From Hyaloscypha bicolor E (taxonomy: Eukaryota > Ascomycota > Leotiomycetes > Helotiales > Hyaloscyphaceae): DNA of 64,000 nt. Numbering within the stretch: the stretch's first letter is position 1; each line of letters begins with the position of its first letter. Of this stretch, positions 13,430-25,551 are shown piece after piece. The position numbers and the translations under genes were made by a program. The notes under the pieces were generated by a model. It made no database searches. It was given only the letters and a program-made list of their open reading frames with translations, and was not told where the DNA came from. The stretch is taken from positions 930,001 to 994,000 of the forward strand of contig NW_020194559.1 in the NCBI RefSeq assembly GCF_002865645.1. The letters are read 5' to 3'.

Positions 13430-16400
13430 GTTTATTAATATTAAATAAGAAGAACTTACTTAGTATTTATTTTTATAATTAATATTTCTTCTAAAGCTAC
13501 TATAGATAGCCCGGGACCAAGTATTACTACTATAGATATATTAGATAAGAGGCTCTAGTATAATAAAATAGAAGAGCCGGATTTTAATATTATAAACTTA
13601 TATTACTAGAAAAGCTATTATAATATTATTCCGGAAGAAGATATTAAGGAATAGCTAGCTAACTTAAAACTCAAAATTAGTATAAATATTCCGAAAACAG
13701 ATAAGGCCTAGTAGAGATTATTTATATAAGATAACCTTATTAATAAATACCGTTTTACTACTAATAAATAAGCAGAATATTACTAGAAATTCTACTTATA
13801 TATTAACTAACTTACTAAGAAAGTTAATAAGCTAGAAGTAATTACTAGTTAACTTTATATAAGGAAAAGACTAGTATAAGAAAAAGTAATAAAATAGAGA
13901 TCTAAATAAGTAAATATTTAGGAATACTATAGATTTCTATTAGGAGAACTATTTAGGGGCTAATATTAAGGCTCTTTCCCGTTTTTAGTCTATAATAATT
14001 AATTATAGCTTATTAGAATTAAGAATCCTGCCCTATTTAAAAATAAGAATAATTACTAGATTAATAATTAGATATTTAATATAAGAAATAAACTAATATA
14101 GAACTCTTCTAAATTTAATAATAAATTATTAAAAATTACTTATATAGTATAACTAGTTACCGGAGACACCCGTAACTTTATTTATAATTAACTAGAACCT
14201 GAATTAGTTAGATAAATCTTAATTATTAAATAGATCTTTAAGATTCTCTAGTAAGCTTATAGTAAAAGTAAAGAGATAAAGTACTAGAAAGCAAAAGAGG
14301 TATACTAGTATCTGAGATAAAGAAATAAGCTATTTCTAGTATTTTGAGTAAAGTTTACTTACTTAATAATAAAATTAGGGAAGTTACTAGATAACTAATA
14401 TAATAATTTAATAGATAAAATAAATCTCAAGCTACTTAAGAACTTGGGTAATAAGAAGTTTAATACTTTCAGGAACCTTACTAAGTAGTATATAAAATAA
14501 GAAAATAGGCTTTTTTTAATTAAAAATTAATAATCCTAAAAGAAATAACTAATAGAAACTACTTGCTATTAAATACTATCTCGGACTAGAAAGCCTACCG
14601 GAATTCAAGGAGCTATAGTAACCCTATATCTAATAAATTAACCTTAGTAGCCGGTATTCTTATAACTAAAGGAAGTAGTTTACTAAGAATTTGAGAAGAG
14701 ACTAGACTAGCCAGAGGGTTTTTATTATTATAGTTATAGAAAGCCTAGATATATAAAAAGTACTTATCCTGATTTTAATAAGGTCATATCTATTAAAGAG
14801 AATTATTTAGAGAGAGCTAATAATTTAGGAGTAAATAATAAAAATACTGGCTTTTATTTACTATTTAATAAGAAATATAATATTAATAAGTCGGGAAAAG
14901 TCTAGCTCTAGATATAGAAATAGATTTCCTAGAATAAGAACTTTACTAAATATTTATAGATCTCATTTAGCTAATTAGTAAGAACTAGTTCCTTATTAAT
15001 TATTAAATATATTAAAAAGGCAAAACTATAATTTTCTAGTATTTAGTAAATACTAAAGTAAATATATATATTTTAATTAACTAAAAATATATTTGCTTCT
15101 TAATAAAAGTACTATAAATACTTTTATATAAACTTAAAACCCCTATTTCCTTATAAGGTTTTAATAAATAATCTAGTAAAGCTATTTAATATCTAGCTAT
15201 TATAGATTTAGCTATTAATTAGTATTCTTAAACTTAATAATACCTACTTATTACTAATCTCGGCTCTTATAATATAATCCTAAAAAAGAAATAGCTAGTA
15301 AAGTATAATATTCTACCGAACTATTAATGGAATTAACTTTATTAGCTAGAGAACTATAAGATAAATTAGCCAGACCTTACTTAGAAAATCTGATATTTTA
15401 ATAAGAAATATTAAAAAAATAATTATTCTAAAAATATTCTAACTAGAATTCTAAAAAGAACTATTAAAATTAGACCCGAAAAGTAAAAAAATATACTTCT
15501 TATTTCTTTATAAGACCTTCTTATAAGAAAAGCCAAATACTAAATAAGAAAGGAAAAGCTAGACCTTAATACTCTTAAAATAGTCGAGCTACTAGATTAT
15601 TCCTATTATTTTATTAGAATAGCTGTCTTTTAATTAAGTACTAAAAACTCCGGTAACTTGGTTAGATTAGTTACTATTAACGAGATTAACTATATACTTA
15701 AGAAACAGGATTATAAACTAAAGAGATATCTACTACTACCCGTAATAATTAGATAACTAATACTATAGTCTGCCGGATACTATACTCAAACTAGTAACCT
15801 AATATATTTCCTGAATATAAATAAATCTAATACTTTCGGTAATATATTATCTTTTAATCCTAAAGAACTTTAAAAGCTCTATATATTTCTTCCTATATAG
15901 CTATATAATATAGCTAGGGCATTTTTTAAGAAAGTAGTAAATAAGCTTCTCTAATCTTAATTCTTTAACTATAAGCTCTATTTTAATAGACTAGATCCCT
16001 TAATAAAGATAGCCTACCTCTATAAAATAAGCTCTAGTAAACTCGAAAAAATAAGAGAGTATCTCGTTAAGAACCTAAAAAAGAATTTTATTAAGCTATC
16101 CGAATTCCTTTTCTTATTACTAGTTTTATTTATTAAAAAAAAAGATAATAGCCTATAATTTTATATTAATTATTAATAACTAAATACTATAATAAAAAAG
16201 AATTACTATTCCCTATTACTTATTACCAAAACTCTTAACTAATTAGCTAAATTATTAGTATTTACTAAATTAGATATTTAATATACTTTTAATCGAATTT
16301 ATATAGAACTAGTTTTTATAATATAGGTAGCTTTTAGGATAAGATATAGATTCTTTAAACTAGTAGTTCTACTATTTGGACTTTATAATAGTCTAATAAC

Positions 16401-18960
16401 CTTCTAGTAATATATTAATACTATTCTAATAGATTATTTAGATAACTTTTACTTAGCCTATATTAATAATATACTAATCTTTTCCAAGAATAAGAAGAAG
16501 TATTAATAGTATATTAGAATAATCCTATAGAAGCTTTAGGATACTAGATTATAAGTTAATATCCGTAAATACGAATTTGAAGTCTCTAAGATAATATTTT
16601 TAGGATTTGTTATTTCGAATTAGGATATATAAATAGATCCTATTAAAACCTTTATTATCCGAAACTAGTATTAACCTATAATAAAAAGAGAAATATAGTC
16701 GTTTTTGGGCTTCTATAATTTCTACTATAGGTTTATTTAAGCCTATAGATATATCTCTTGCCCCCTAAACTATCTAACTAAAAGGGATACTTTACTAAAG
16801 TTTATACTTAATAAAATCTAGCTAGATGCCTTTAATTAGCTTAAGAATCTACTTCTCTCTGCCCCTATACTTCTCTATTTCAAATATAATAGGGAAACCC
16901 GCCTGGAAACCGACTATTTAGATCTAGCTACTACGGGTATATTCTCTTAAAAGAGCCTAGAGAACGAATAATAGTACCTAGTCTCGTTCTATTCTAAAGC
17001 TTTTTAAGGAACTAAAAGCTACTATAAAATTTATAATAAGAAACTTCTTATTATTATCTAAGAACTTCAGAAATAGTAGGCAGAACTAATTAGCTTACCT
17101 AATTTTCTAATTATTACTAACTATAAAGCTCTCGAGTATTTCGGTACTAAAAGGCTTTTAAATAAATAATAAATCTAATAAATGGGTTTTCTATTATAAT
17201 TCTATTACTAGATTATCTATTAGCCAGGTAAAAATAATACTATTACTAATATCTTATTTCGAAAGAACGAGCTTATACTAACTCAGAAATAGGCTAAAAA
17301 GGCTAAAAGAACTAGATAAGTTATCTTATTAGACCTAATTCTCGCTTTTACTAAAATAAAAGATATAGCTTAGGCTTTTACTAAAATAAAAGAAATAAAT
17401 AAACTATTAGTTATAATTAAAATCCTATAAACTAATTAAATAGATCTAGCCCTAAAGAATAAATATAAGAAAGCCTGGAAAAATACGAATCTATAGGAAA
17501 TATTAAATAATTATATACTTTATAATAAAAGACTTATTATACTAGATAGATATAATAATCTATAAACTAGGCTCCTATAATAAATCCATAATATAATAAC
17601 TATTATATATTCCGATTAAAATAAGATAAAAATCCTAATTTAAAAACTTTACTAGTAGCCTACTTTTTCTATAAATATTAATTACTTTATAGTAAACTAT
17701 TACGAATATTAAAGGTTATATAAGCCAAGAAATAAAATACTAGGCCTATTATATCTATTACTAGTTCTTTTAAGAATATAAGACGATTTGTCTATAGACT
17801 TCTATATCTCTAGCTTTCTAAATAAGAAATATAATAATATATTTATTATAGTTAATAGATTATCTAAATAATATATAAGCCTACTAATAACTAAGAATAC
17901 TATAGCTAGAACTACTACCGGCCTGTTTTACTACTATATCTAGTAATTCCGAGGTTCTCTCCTTACTATTATAAGTAACCGAGGACTCTAGTTCATTTTA
18001 GACTTTATAAATAAACTATTAAGATTAACTAGAATTAAGCTAAAGCTCTCGAATATAAAATATATCTAAACTAATAAATAAACAGAAATTATTAACTAGA
18101 TTATTAATATCTGACTTTGCTTTTTTATTAATTACTTCTAGAATAATTAAGTAAATTTACTTCCGGTATTTAATACTATAGATACCGCCTGCCTATATAA
18201 ATTAACCGGCTTATTTCCTTTAATATTTAATTATAGATACGAATCCAGGCTAAGCTTTAACTAGATATTACTAATAATAGAGTTTAAAATACTAAGAAAG
18301 AAACTCAATTAGGAAAAAGTATAATAGTAAGCTAAAAGAATTAATACTACTATTAATTATACCCGAGAATATATAGTAATAACTCAGGAATATTAAGCCA
18401 AGTAAGCTAATAAGAAATAATAAGAACTAGATTTCGGTCCAGGAAATATAGTCTATATAATTAAAAAGATATAAAAAACAGACCGTCTATCTAATAAATT
18501 AGACTATTTCCTTACTAGACTATTCAAGATTAATAAAATAATTAGTTATTTATATTAATTAGACCTTTCTCTATTATATAGGATTTGACTAATTTTCTAT
18601 ATAAATAGACTTTATAAGAATCTTACTAACCTATTACCCGGCCAAACTAATAAAAAGCCTAGTTCTATTAAAGTTAATAGTAAACTCAAATAGGAAATTA
18701 AAAAGATTCTTTCTTCTAAGGTATTTTATAATAAGCTTTACTATAAAGTTAAATAAAAGAAATAGGATATAGATAATAAATAATATCTTATATTAAACTT
18801 TAAGAACTTAGTACTTAAATTATATAAATTCTATAAGTAAAACCCTAGCAAAATAAGACCTCCTATCTAGCTAAATAAATAAATTTAGTATACTAAAGAA
18901 GACGAGTTTAATAAAGACTATCTAGATAATAATAAACCTTAATAATAAGGCTTTTATAAC
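13430..18960 (+). pseudogene. gag-pol of retrotransposon B with RIP stops
   Basis: Visible parts: a Gag zinc knuckle at about 14,718-14,770 reading YYSYRKPRYIKSTY, which is C-x2-C-x4-H-x4-C with all four metal ligands changed to Tyr; reverse transcriptase motif YINNILIFS at about 16,455-16,485 (from YLDDILIYS); RNase H around 16,890-17,060 (LETDYLDLATTGIFS, then FYSKAF); an integrase-like stretch around 17,500-18,100; a chromodomain-like segment at about 18,660-18,930 ending in DEFNKDYLDNNKP. Chromodomain plus gypsy RT places it among the chromoviruses. Stops are TAA or TAG at former Gln/Trp codons. Confidence 0.75.
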
Positions 18961-19329
18961 TAGAGAAAGAAAAGAAAAACCTAGATATTTCCCGGGTTTT
19001 ATCTAAACCCTAGTATATTTCCTTTATTCTATTATATTAGTATCTATTCTCTTTTCTAGAAATCTAGGCAAAATACTTTTCTTTACTATACTAAATTATG
19101 CTTTACTATCTAGGCAAATTATAAATAAATAAAAAAAGTAAATTCTTAAAGCTAAGCTAAAGGTAAATACTTGCCTATATTAGTTTGAAATATTATTAAA
19201 AATCGAGGGAAATCTTCTTAACTACTTTAATTTTTATAACCTTAACTATTTATACTATTACTACTACCTTAATAGAACTATTAATAAAGACGAAATAAAT
19301 AAGAAATCCCGGTAATATATTATCTATAG

Positions 19330-20565
19330 CCGGACTAAATAAGGCTATTTACTAGATCCTAGATAACTTAAATAGTAATAGTAATATCTCAAGTTTAGTA
19401 GCTATTATTATTATTAATATAACTACTAGCCAAATTACCTTTATAGACGAAAATAATAACTCCCTTATCTAAAAATAGGTTAATATATAGAATATGGCCC
19501 GTATTACTCTTAAGAATATACCTGAAATTACTATAGAGAATATCTTAGTAAAAAGTTCTAAGAATAATAAAATAGAGGTTTTAATTACTAGTAATAATAA
19601 GCCTAATAGTTTAATAGGCGAAATAGATAGTACTAATAAGGGCTTCCTTATTAATCTTATAGAGCCAAATATTAAAAAGATTAAAAAGAGTAAGGCTAGC
19701 TTATCTAAGAAATATAAGGTATTAGATAATAATAAGGATTTCAATAATAAAAAGACTAAGAATAAAAAGACTTCTAGTAATAAAGAAAACTCTAACTATA
19801 ATAAAGGTAGCCAAACTAGTATTAAAATGCCTATTATAACCAGAAGATATATAGTATTAAGTACTAGTTATTATATAAAGTACTAGTCTGAAACTAAGAA
19901 CTAGAAAATAATCCTAAATATTGAGTTAAAGAAGTAATACCCTATAGACATTAATGAATTAGTATATAATATTATTTAGGAAATCAGAAAACCCTTTAGA
20001 AGCTTCTATAAGACCAAGATTATATAGCTTAAGGCCCGGGGATTTAATAATAAAGTAGTTTAAGTAGCTGCCCTTAATAAATAAATCTCTATTATAGAAG
20101 AATAACTTGAGAATATATATATTAAGCTCGAGAAGGCCCAGAAGTTAATTAAATAGCTTAGAAACGGTATAATTAAGCCAAATATTACTATCCTAGTTAA
20201 GAAAAAAGGCAAGCAAGCTATTATATTAAAGCCTATATTAATAAATAGACTTGATTTACTATTTCTATTTAAAGACTACCTAATAATAATAGTTCTAATA
20301 TTAGCTATAGCCTATATAGTATTTCTAGACTATATTATTAATATGAGTACAGATATAATACAAGTAACGGATACTAAGAACTAGCTAGAATATACTAGAA
20401 ACTAGGTTATTCTAGCGAAATTAAAACTGTACTTTAATTATAAATAAGCTATAAGAATTAGACGAAATAGGATTAATGGCTATTATTTTCTCTTTTTTCT
20501 TTTCTATATTATAGCTAAATAATTCCCTAAATAAGAGTATTTAGACTTCTCTTTAGGAAAGAAAT
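19330..20565 (+). pseudogene. Third ORF of retrotransposon B: coiled coil plus transmembrane segment, env-like position
   Basis: After the chromodomain one frame remains readable up to the 3' LTR with only TAA/TAG interruptions; the piece 19494-19886 (130 codons) is free of stops. It shows an Asn/Ser-rich start, a Lys/Ser/Asn-rich middle, a heptad-like segment (about 20,060-20,170, residues QISIIEEQLENIYIKLEKAQ), and a hydrophobic stretch (about 20,270-20,345, IIIVLILAIAYIVFL) close to the end. The same frame occurs in copy A (8.56-9.32 kb plus 20.99-21.45 kb). Gypsy chromoviruses of fungi normally have no gene here. The position resembles env, but I see no fusion-protein signature and cannot assign a function. 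Confidence 0.55.
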
Positions 20566-20567
20566 AA

Positions 20568-20772
20568 TATAATAGCTAGTATAAGAGTATAATTTACTAA
20601 GGACAGGATATTGGAAATAGGTATAAAATAAAGCTAAGCCGGAATTACTTGGACGGAATAATACTAAAGATTAAAATATTCTTTCTATTTTGTTTTATAG
20701 CTTAGTATTTTCTAATATATAAGATTCTTTAAACTTTAAGCTTTTAATTATTATATTAATCTCGCCGTTATA
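20568..20772 (+). repeat. 3' LTR of retrotransposon B
   Basis: 205 bp, direct repeat of 12759-12963; retains a few more C/G positions (GGACGGAATAATAC). Confidence 0.85.
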
Positions 20773-20898
20773 TTATTTAATTAGGCTAGCTTATTATATA
20801 TATATATTACATATATATTAATTAGATTATTTATAAATATTTATAATAAATCTAATTAATATATAAATAGAATATAATTAATAGATATTTTTCGTAAA

Positions 20899-20930
20899 TA
20901 GATTAGATTAATAGCTATTAATCTAATCTA
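20899..20930. repeat. 32-bp perfect palindrome near the hAT right end
   Basis: TAGATTAGATTAATAG followed by its exact reverse complement, centred between 20914 and 20915. It lies in the subterminal region of the hAT-like element, where TCTAATC units recur. Confidence 0.8.
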
Positions 20931-20955
20931 ATCTATTTATTTCTCATATTATTTG

Positions 20956-21452
20956 GCCTTAATATATAAGTTTCTAAAATATAGAATTAATTTAAAAATA
21001 TATATATTAAGCTCGAGAAAGCCCAAAAGTTAATTAAATAGCTTAGAAGAAATATAACTAAGCTAAATATTATTATTCTAATTAAGAAAAAAGGCAAGTA
21101 AACTATTATATTAAAGCCTGCCTTAATAAATAGATTTAATCTATTATTTCTATTTAAAGATTACCTAATAATAATAGTTCTAATATTAGCTATAGCCTAT
21201 ATAGTATTTCTAGATTATATTATTAATATAAGTATAAGTATAATATAAGTAATAAATACTAAGAACTAGCCGGAATATACTAAGAATTAGGTTATTTTAG
21301 TAAAGTTAAGATTATATTTTAATTATAAATAAGCTATAAAAATTAGATAAAATAGAATTAATAATTATTATTTCTTCTTTTTTCTTTTCTATATTATAGC
21401 TAAATAATTCCCTAAATAAGAATATTTAGACTTTTTTTAAAGAGAAAAGTAA
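20956..21452 (+). pseudogene. 3' remainder of the third ORF of retrotransposon A
   Basis: Colinear with 20,066-20,567 of element B, including the coiled-coil and hydrophobic segments (AAGCTCGAGAAAGCCC at about 21,009). This shows that element A continues here after the nested insertion and runs straight into its 3' LTR. Confidence 0.75.
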
Positions 21453-21657
21453 TATAATAGCTAGTATAAAAGTATAATGTACTAAAAACAGGATATTAGA
21501 AATAGATATAAAATAAAGCTAAGCCGGAATTATTTAAGTAAAATAATACTAAAAGTTAAAGTATTTTTTCTATTTTATTTTATAGCTTACTATTTTCTAA
21601 TATATAAGATTCTTTAAACTTTAAGCCTTTAAATATTATATTAATTTTATTATTATA
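21453..21657 (+). repeat. 3' LTR of retrotransposon A
   Basis: 205 bp, partner of 2297-2501; followed by AATTA, identical to the pentamer before the 5' LTR. Confidence 0.85.
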
Positions 21658-23985
21658 AATTATATAGCTTTTAAAAAAATATTTTATTATAAATATTAAT
21701 AAAAGAAAAAGAATTATTTAAATCTAATAATTCAAATATATTTTTATAAATATAAATAAAAAAAATAAGTTTTATATATTCTTTTTATTATTATATTATA
21801 AATATATATTTATTAATTTTCTAAACTATTATAATAATAATTCCTTTAAAAATAATAAAAATTATTTCTTTATTTAATATTTTCTTAATTATTAAAGAAA
21901 TATATAAAGAATATAATATAAAAATAATAAGATATAAGCTTTAGACCTAATTAATAAAAGCTATAAATATATAATATTATTTTATTAATAGAAATTTATA
22001 AATATATTTATTAAATAAATTATAATAAATAATATTAAATTTTATAAAATAACTTTTTCCTGATTTAAATATATCTTTAAAATTATTAATATATAAGTTA
22101 TAAATATTTTACTAATTATTTATAATATAATAGAATTTTAGATTAATAAGATATTTTATTATTTTAAACTAGAAATTAAAAAAGAAATTCGAATAATAAA
22201 ATTATAAATATATTATATTTTTAATAATTAAAAATTAAAATATAAGAAAATTAGTATTATTAGTATTATTATTATTAGTTTACTAATAATATATAGTATT
22301 ATTATATAAATATAGAAATACTAGTTATATTAGTTAGTAAAGTTATTATTATTTAGAAATAGGAATTATAATATTATAATATTAATATATAATTCCTAAA
22401 TTTATTAAACTTAAAAAAATCTAGTTTATTAATTAAGTTATTTATAGAATATAAGATTATATAATTATATTTTATATTTTATATTTTATAATTATATATA
22501 TAACTTCTAAAAAAAATAACTATATAAATAATTATATATATAATTAATTATAAAAGAGAAAATATAATATATTTAATTAGATTATTAGAATTCTTTAATT
22601 ATAAGAAATATTATATAAAATATATTTTTAATTTTATTATAGAAACTTATTTATTTAAATAAAATAAAACAAATTAGAAAGAAAATTTTATTAAAATAAA
22701 AATATAAAAATAAAAAAAGCTAGAAAAGCTATATAAAGTAATTTTAATATTAGTAATATTTTAAATAAGTAATAAAAGCTTATTCTAGATAAGAAAATAT
22801 ATTAGAATTTAATATTATATATTAGTTTTATATAACTTATATTTATTTAGTTTATTAAATATATTTGAGCCTTTAGCTTTCTATAATTAATATTATATTA
22901 TATATATATATGTATTTATTATAATATTTAATATATTTAATAATTAGACAAGTTTTTAAATTAAAAGAGGCTCTAAATATCTATATTAATAATTTAAAAG
23001 ATTTTAATAATTTTAATAATTTTAATAATTAAGAGATTTTTTAAAAGAATTATATTATTATTACTAAATAAAAAGCTTTAAAATTATTAAAAACTAGCTT
23101 AAATTGCTTTTCTAATTAACTAAGGACTTTAAAAGCAATTATAATTTAAAAAAATAAAATATAAAAGATATTATATAATATTTTATAAAAAGTAAAAGCT
23201 AAAGATTTTAATAAATATTCTAATATTTAAAGCTTAATTACTTTAGCTTAAAATATTATAATATCTTAATATAAGAAAACTAATAATTCTTTTATATAAA
23301 TAGTTTTAATAATTTTATATACTCGATTTAAATTTATTTAATTTAAATAATATTAGATATTATTTAGGGAAATATATATTTTTAATTTAATTATAAAAAT
23401 TAAAATATATAAGTTTTAAAGAAAAAAATACAGAAAAAATAATAAAATAAATTATATTAATTATTTCCCGGAATCTAAAAAATAAATATCTTATTTAAAG
23501 AATATATTAAATCAAATAATATCTTTAAATTTATTATATCCTAAAAGGCCTATATATTTAAGAAATAAGCTTTTCTTATATTTAGATAAATCTTTAACTA
23601 ATTTTTTAAATATTATAAAATATTAGAAAATATAAAAGTCTAAATAGTTTTATTTTATTAAAATAATATATGATTTTTTTAGTATTTTTATTATAAGCTC
23701 TAAATATAAGCAAGTATTTTCTTTTTATATAAAAATAACTTCTTTTAAGAATTCTAGACTATTAAATAAAAGCTTATAATATTATAAATAGTTAAAGAAC
23801 TAATAAAGAAAAGAAGTAATTTAAATAGAAATATTTAGAAATACTATTACTCTAAACCTGAAATAATATAAATTTTATTAAAAAAATATTTTTAACTAAT
23901 TAGCTACTAATTAGCTAAATTAGCTAAGCTAATTAGCTAGCAAAATACCTTAGATAATAACTAACTAACTAGCTTATTACTCACC

Positions 23986-25551
23986 CTGCTAAATAGGCTA
24001 ATTAGAGAACGTGACTAGTTAGCCCAAGAGGTTTTACATCTTCTTTTAAAGCTTCAGGTCCAGTACTGCTCTCGTAATACCGTGAATCTCGACTGCCGCC
24101 CAGAAGAGCTCTATAGTGTCACGGATCGTACGGTATTCACTTGGACTCGTCATGTGACTACGTGGCCTTAGCGCGCCAGGAACCTTAAGCGAGCGTACTC
24201 TACGTGTCTTTAGTCAGAGACCCTCCCTTAGAAATCTCTTCTTTCTTCCTTAGTTTAGAATCGTCGTAATTGAACTAGTTCAGCTGCGCCTTTATAGGCC
24301 TTGATCTTTATATTCGTGACAGTAATAGCTGAACTTTATAAGGCATTGGCAGGTCATCATAGTGCTCTAGTTGACTTGTATAAAGAAGAGGCACAAAGGT
24401 TAGATGAGGACTTTGATATTGAGTGATTTCGGGTGGTTTACAAGTATATTATAAGAGAATAAAGTCTTTTCAGCCCCGATATTCTAAGCTACGCTTTTAC
24501 TACTGTGAGTTCAAACTCGCAGCTTAGCAGGCCCTACCAAGGCAGACTTATATCAATAAGCCCTACCCAGGCTTTGTTTTACATTTAATGACCCCTGTAG
24601 GGAATACTCGCAGACGCCAGATCACTTGATCCGTTTGTCCGAGAGACTTGAGGTAACACAAAACCGCACCTTGCAGCGCCTCAGTCTGCAGGCGAGCAAC
24701 TGATACCGAAGCATCAATATGATTAGTGCAAGAGGCGGGAGGTTCGATCCCGTTTGTCGGACATCGACAATCACGCTACTTTTTCTTCGGAAGTTGAACC
24801 AAAGACTGACTGAAATTGAGAGAACTTCACATCGACGGCCAGGACCGTAGTCAAATGTTGTGAGTTGTTCGAGTCGTGACCTGTGAACCGCGTGGTCCCT
24901 AAAATCCGAAGCCGTCAAGCCCTGAACTCGGCCCGAATCCATGGGCGGACGGCAGCACCCGGTCGTGGCGAAGTAGTTGGGTCGAGAAAGTAACATACCG
25001 ATCCAATACCGTGCAGAACCGAACTTGACTTGTATTGAGTTCCGACCAAAATTCGGGTGAGCAAACGGTTCACCGTTCCAAACGGAGGGGAGGTCTTTCC
25101 GGAGAAGAGTGTCGGGCCGCGTCCGGATTCCCGATTAGCCAGGCACCGGGACTAACATCCGGGTGAGACCCGGACTCATCGGACAGGGGGTAACCATCGA
25201 AGAGCGGTAAGCGAGAGCGAGCGTGGTGATGTCAAGACTGCTGTCAAGACTGTTTCTTTTGGTAACACATCATCCATGAGCCGAGATGACTTCGGATCGC
25301 TTCGGGACACTCTATATCGCGCAGGCAGAAGAACTCAAGTGATGCATGGGAAAAGGTCGTTGCCTGGTCCATCAACCGAGGGCGACCGCGAAAAAGATGA
25401 GATTAAATTTGTGACAAGTAAAGGACCGGGTTCGATTTTGTAAGGACTAGCTCATGTAATGACTGACTAATAGACTGCAGAGATGACCTCCCGAGCCTCC
25501 TCCAACCTTTACCTTCACCTTTTCCTGCACCTTTGCCAGTACTTGGGTCAT
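23986..25551. other. GC-balanced intergenic DNA, no gene recognised
   Basis: Normal composition begins abruptly here. I see no protein family: the reading frames at 24622-24996 and 25403-25876 (minus strand) show no conserved motif, and the latter overlaps the P450 terminal exon in another frame. A tRNA B-box-like string (GGTTCGATCC, 24750) has no matching acceptor or D-arm. This stretch separates the cluster from the RIP block. Confidence 0.6.

Larger units (their letters stand above)
12759..20772 (+). mobile_element. LTR retrotransposon B (Ty3/gypsy chromovirus), complete but RIP-destroyed
   Basis: Two 205-bp LTRs (12759-12963 and 20568-20772) bound an 8.0-kb element flanked by CTATT (12754-12758) and TTATT (20773-20777), a 5-bp target duplication with one C-to-T change. 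Inside, in order: gag with zinc knuckle, protease/reverse transcriptase, RNase H, integrase, chromodomain and an additional third ORF. It is inserted in the hAT element, hence the youngest large insertion of the nest; its A+T content is slightly lower than that of copy A. Confidence 0.85.
9331..20955 (-). mobile_element. hAT-like DNA transposon inserted in retrotransposon A
   Basis: The host sequence around TATTTGGCYTTAATAT is present on both sides (9314-9330 and 20949-20966), so a stretch of about 16 bp is duplicated or similar at the two junctions; hAT elements make an 8-bp duplication, so exact ends are uncertain. Both ends are rich in TCTAAT/ATTAGA units in opposite orientation, like subterminal repeats of fungal hAT elements. 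Its transposase lies on the minus strand. The element was later invaded by LTR element B (12759-20772) and by a 131-bp element (11338-11468). Confidence 0.6.
2297..21657 (+). mobile_element. LTR retrotransposon A (Ty3/gypsy chromovirus), split by a nested insertion
   Basis: A 205-bp LTR at 2297-2501 and its partner at 21453-21657 are flanked by the identical 5-bp target duplication AATTA (2292-2296 and 21658-21662), which shows that they belong to one insertion although they are 19 kb apart. The element's own sequence runs 2297-~9330 and resumes at ~20955-21657; when these two parts are joined they align with the uninterrupted copy B. Everything between is younger: a hAT-like element carrying retrotransposon B. 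The element is heavily mutated by RIP and certainly immobile. Confidence 0.85.
1..23985. other. AT-rich RIP-degraded isochore made of nested transposons
   Basis: Almost pure A/T sequence with no intact gene. Recognisable transposon reading frames are interrupted only by TAA and TAG, hardly by TGA, as expected when CAA, CAG and TGG lose C or G by RIP. Remaining C/G sits mostly in CG, CC or GG contexts rather than CA/TG. The stretches 1-989, 1195-2296 and 21658-23985 lie outside the elements that I could delimit; in them I see only AT-rich DNA without recognisable coding frames, presumably older elements. The change to normal composition is abrupt near 23,970-24,000. Confidence 0.9.

Noticed and set aside
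19469..19744. 91-codon hydrophobic frame on the minus strand
   Set aside because: Antisense of the Lys/Asn-rich third retrotransposon ORF; hydrophobicity results from AT-rich complement codons.
24700..24775. Possible tRNA (GGTTCGATCC B box)
   Set aside because: No acceptor stem partner, no D-arm, and the T-stem pairs poorly in the standard register.
24622..24996. 124-codon minus-strand frame as a gene
   Set aside because: No recognisable domain, no intron structure, and a Cys/Arg-rich composition typical of chance frames.
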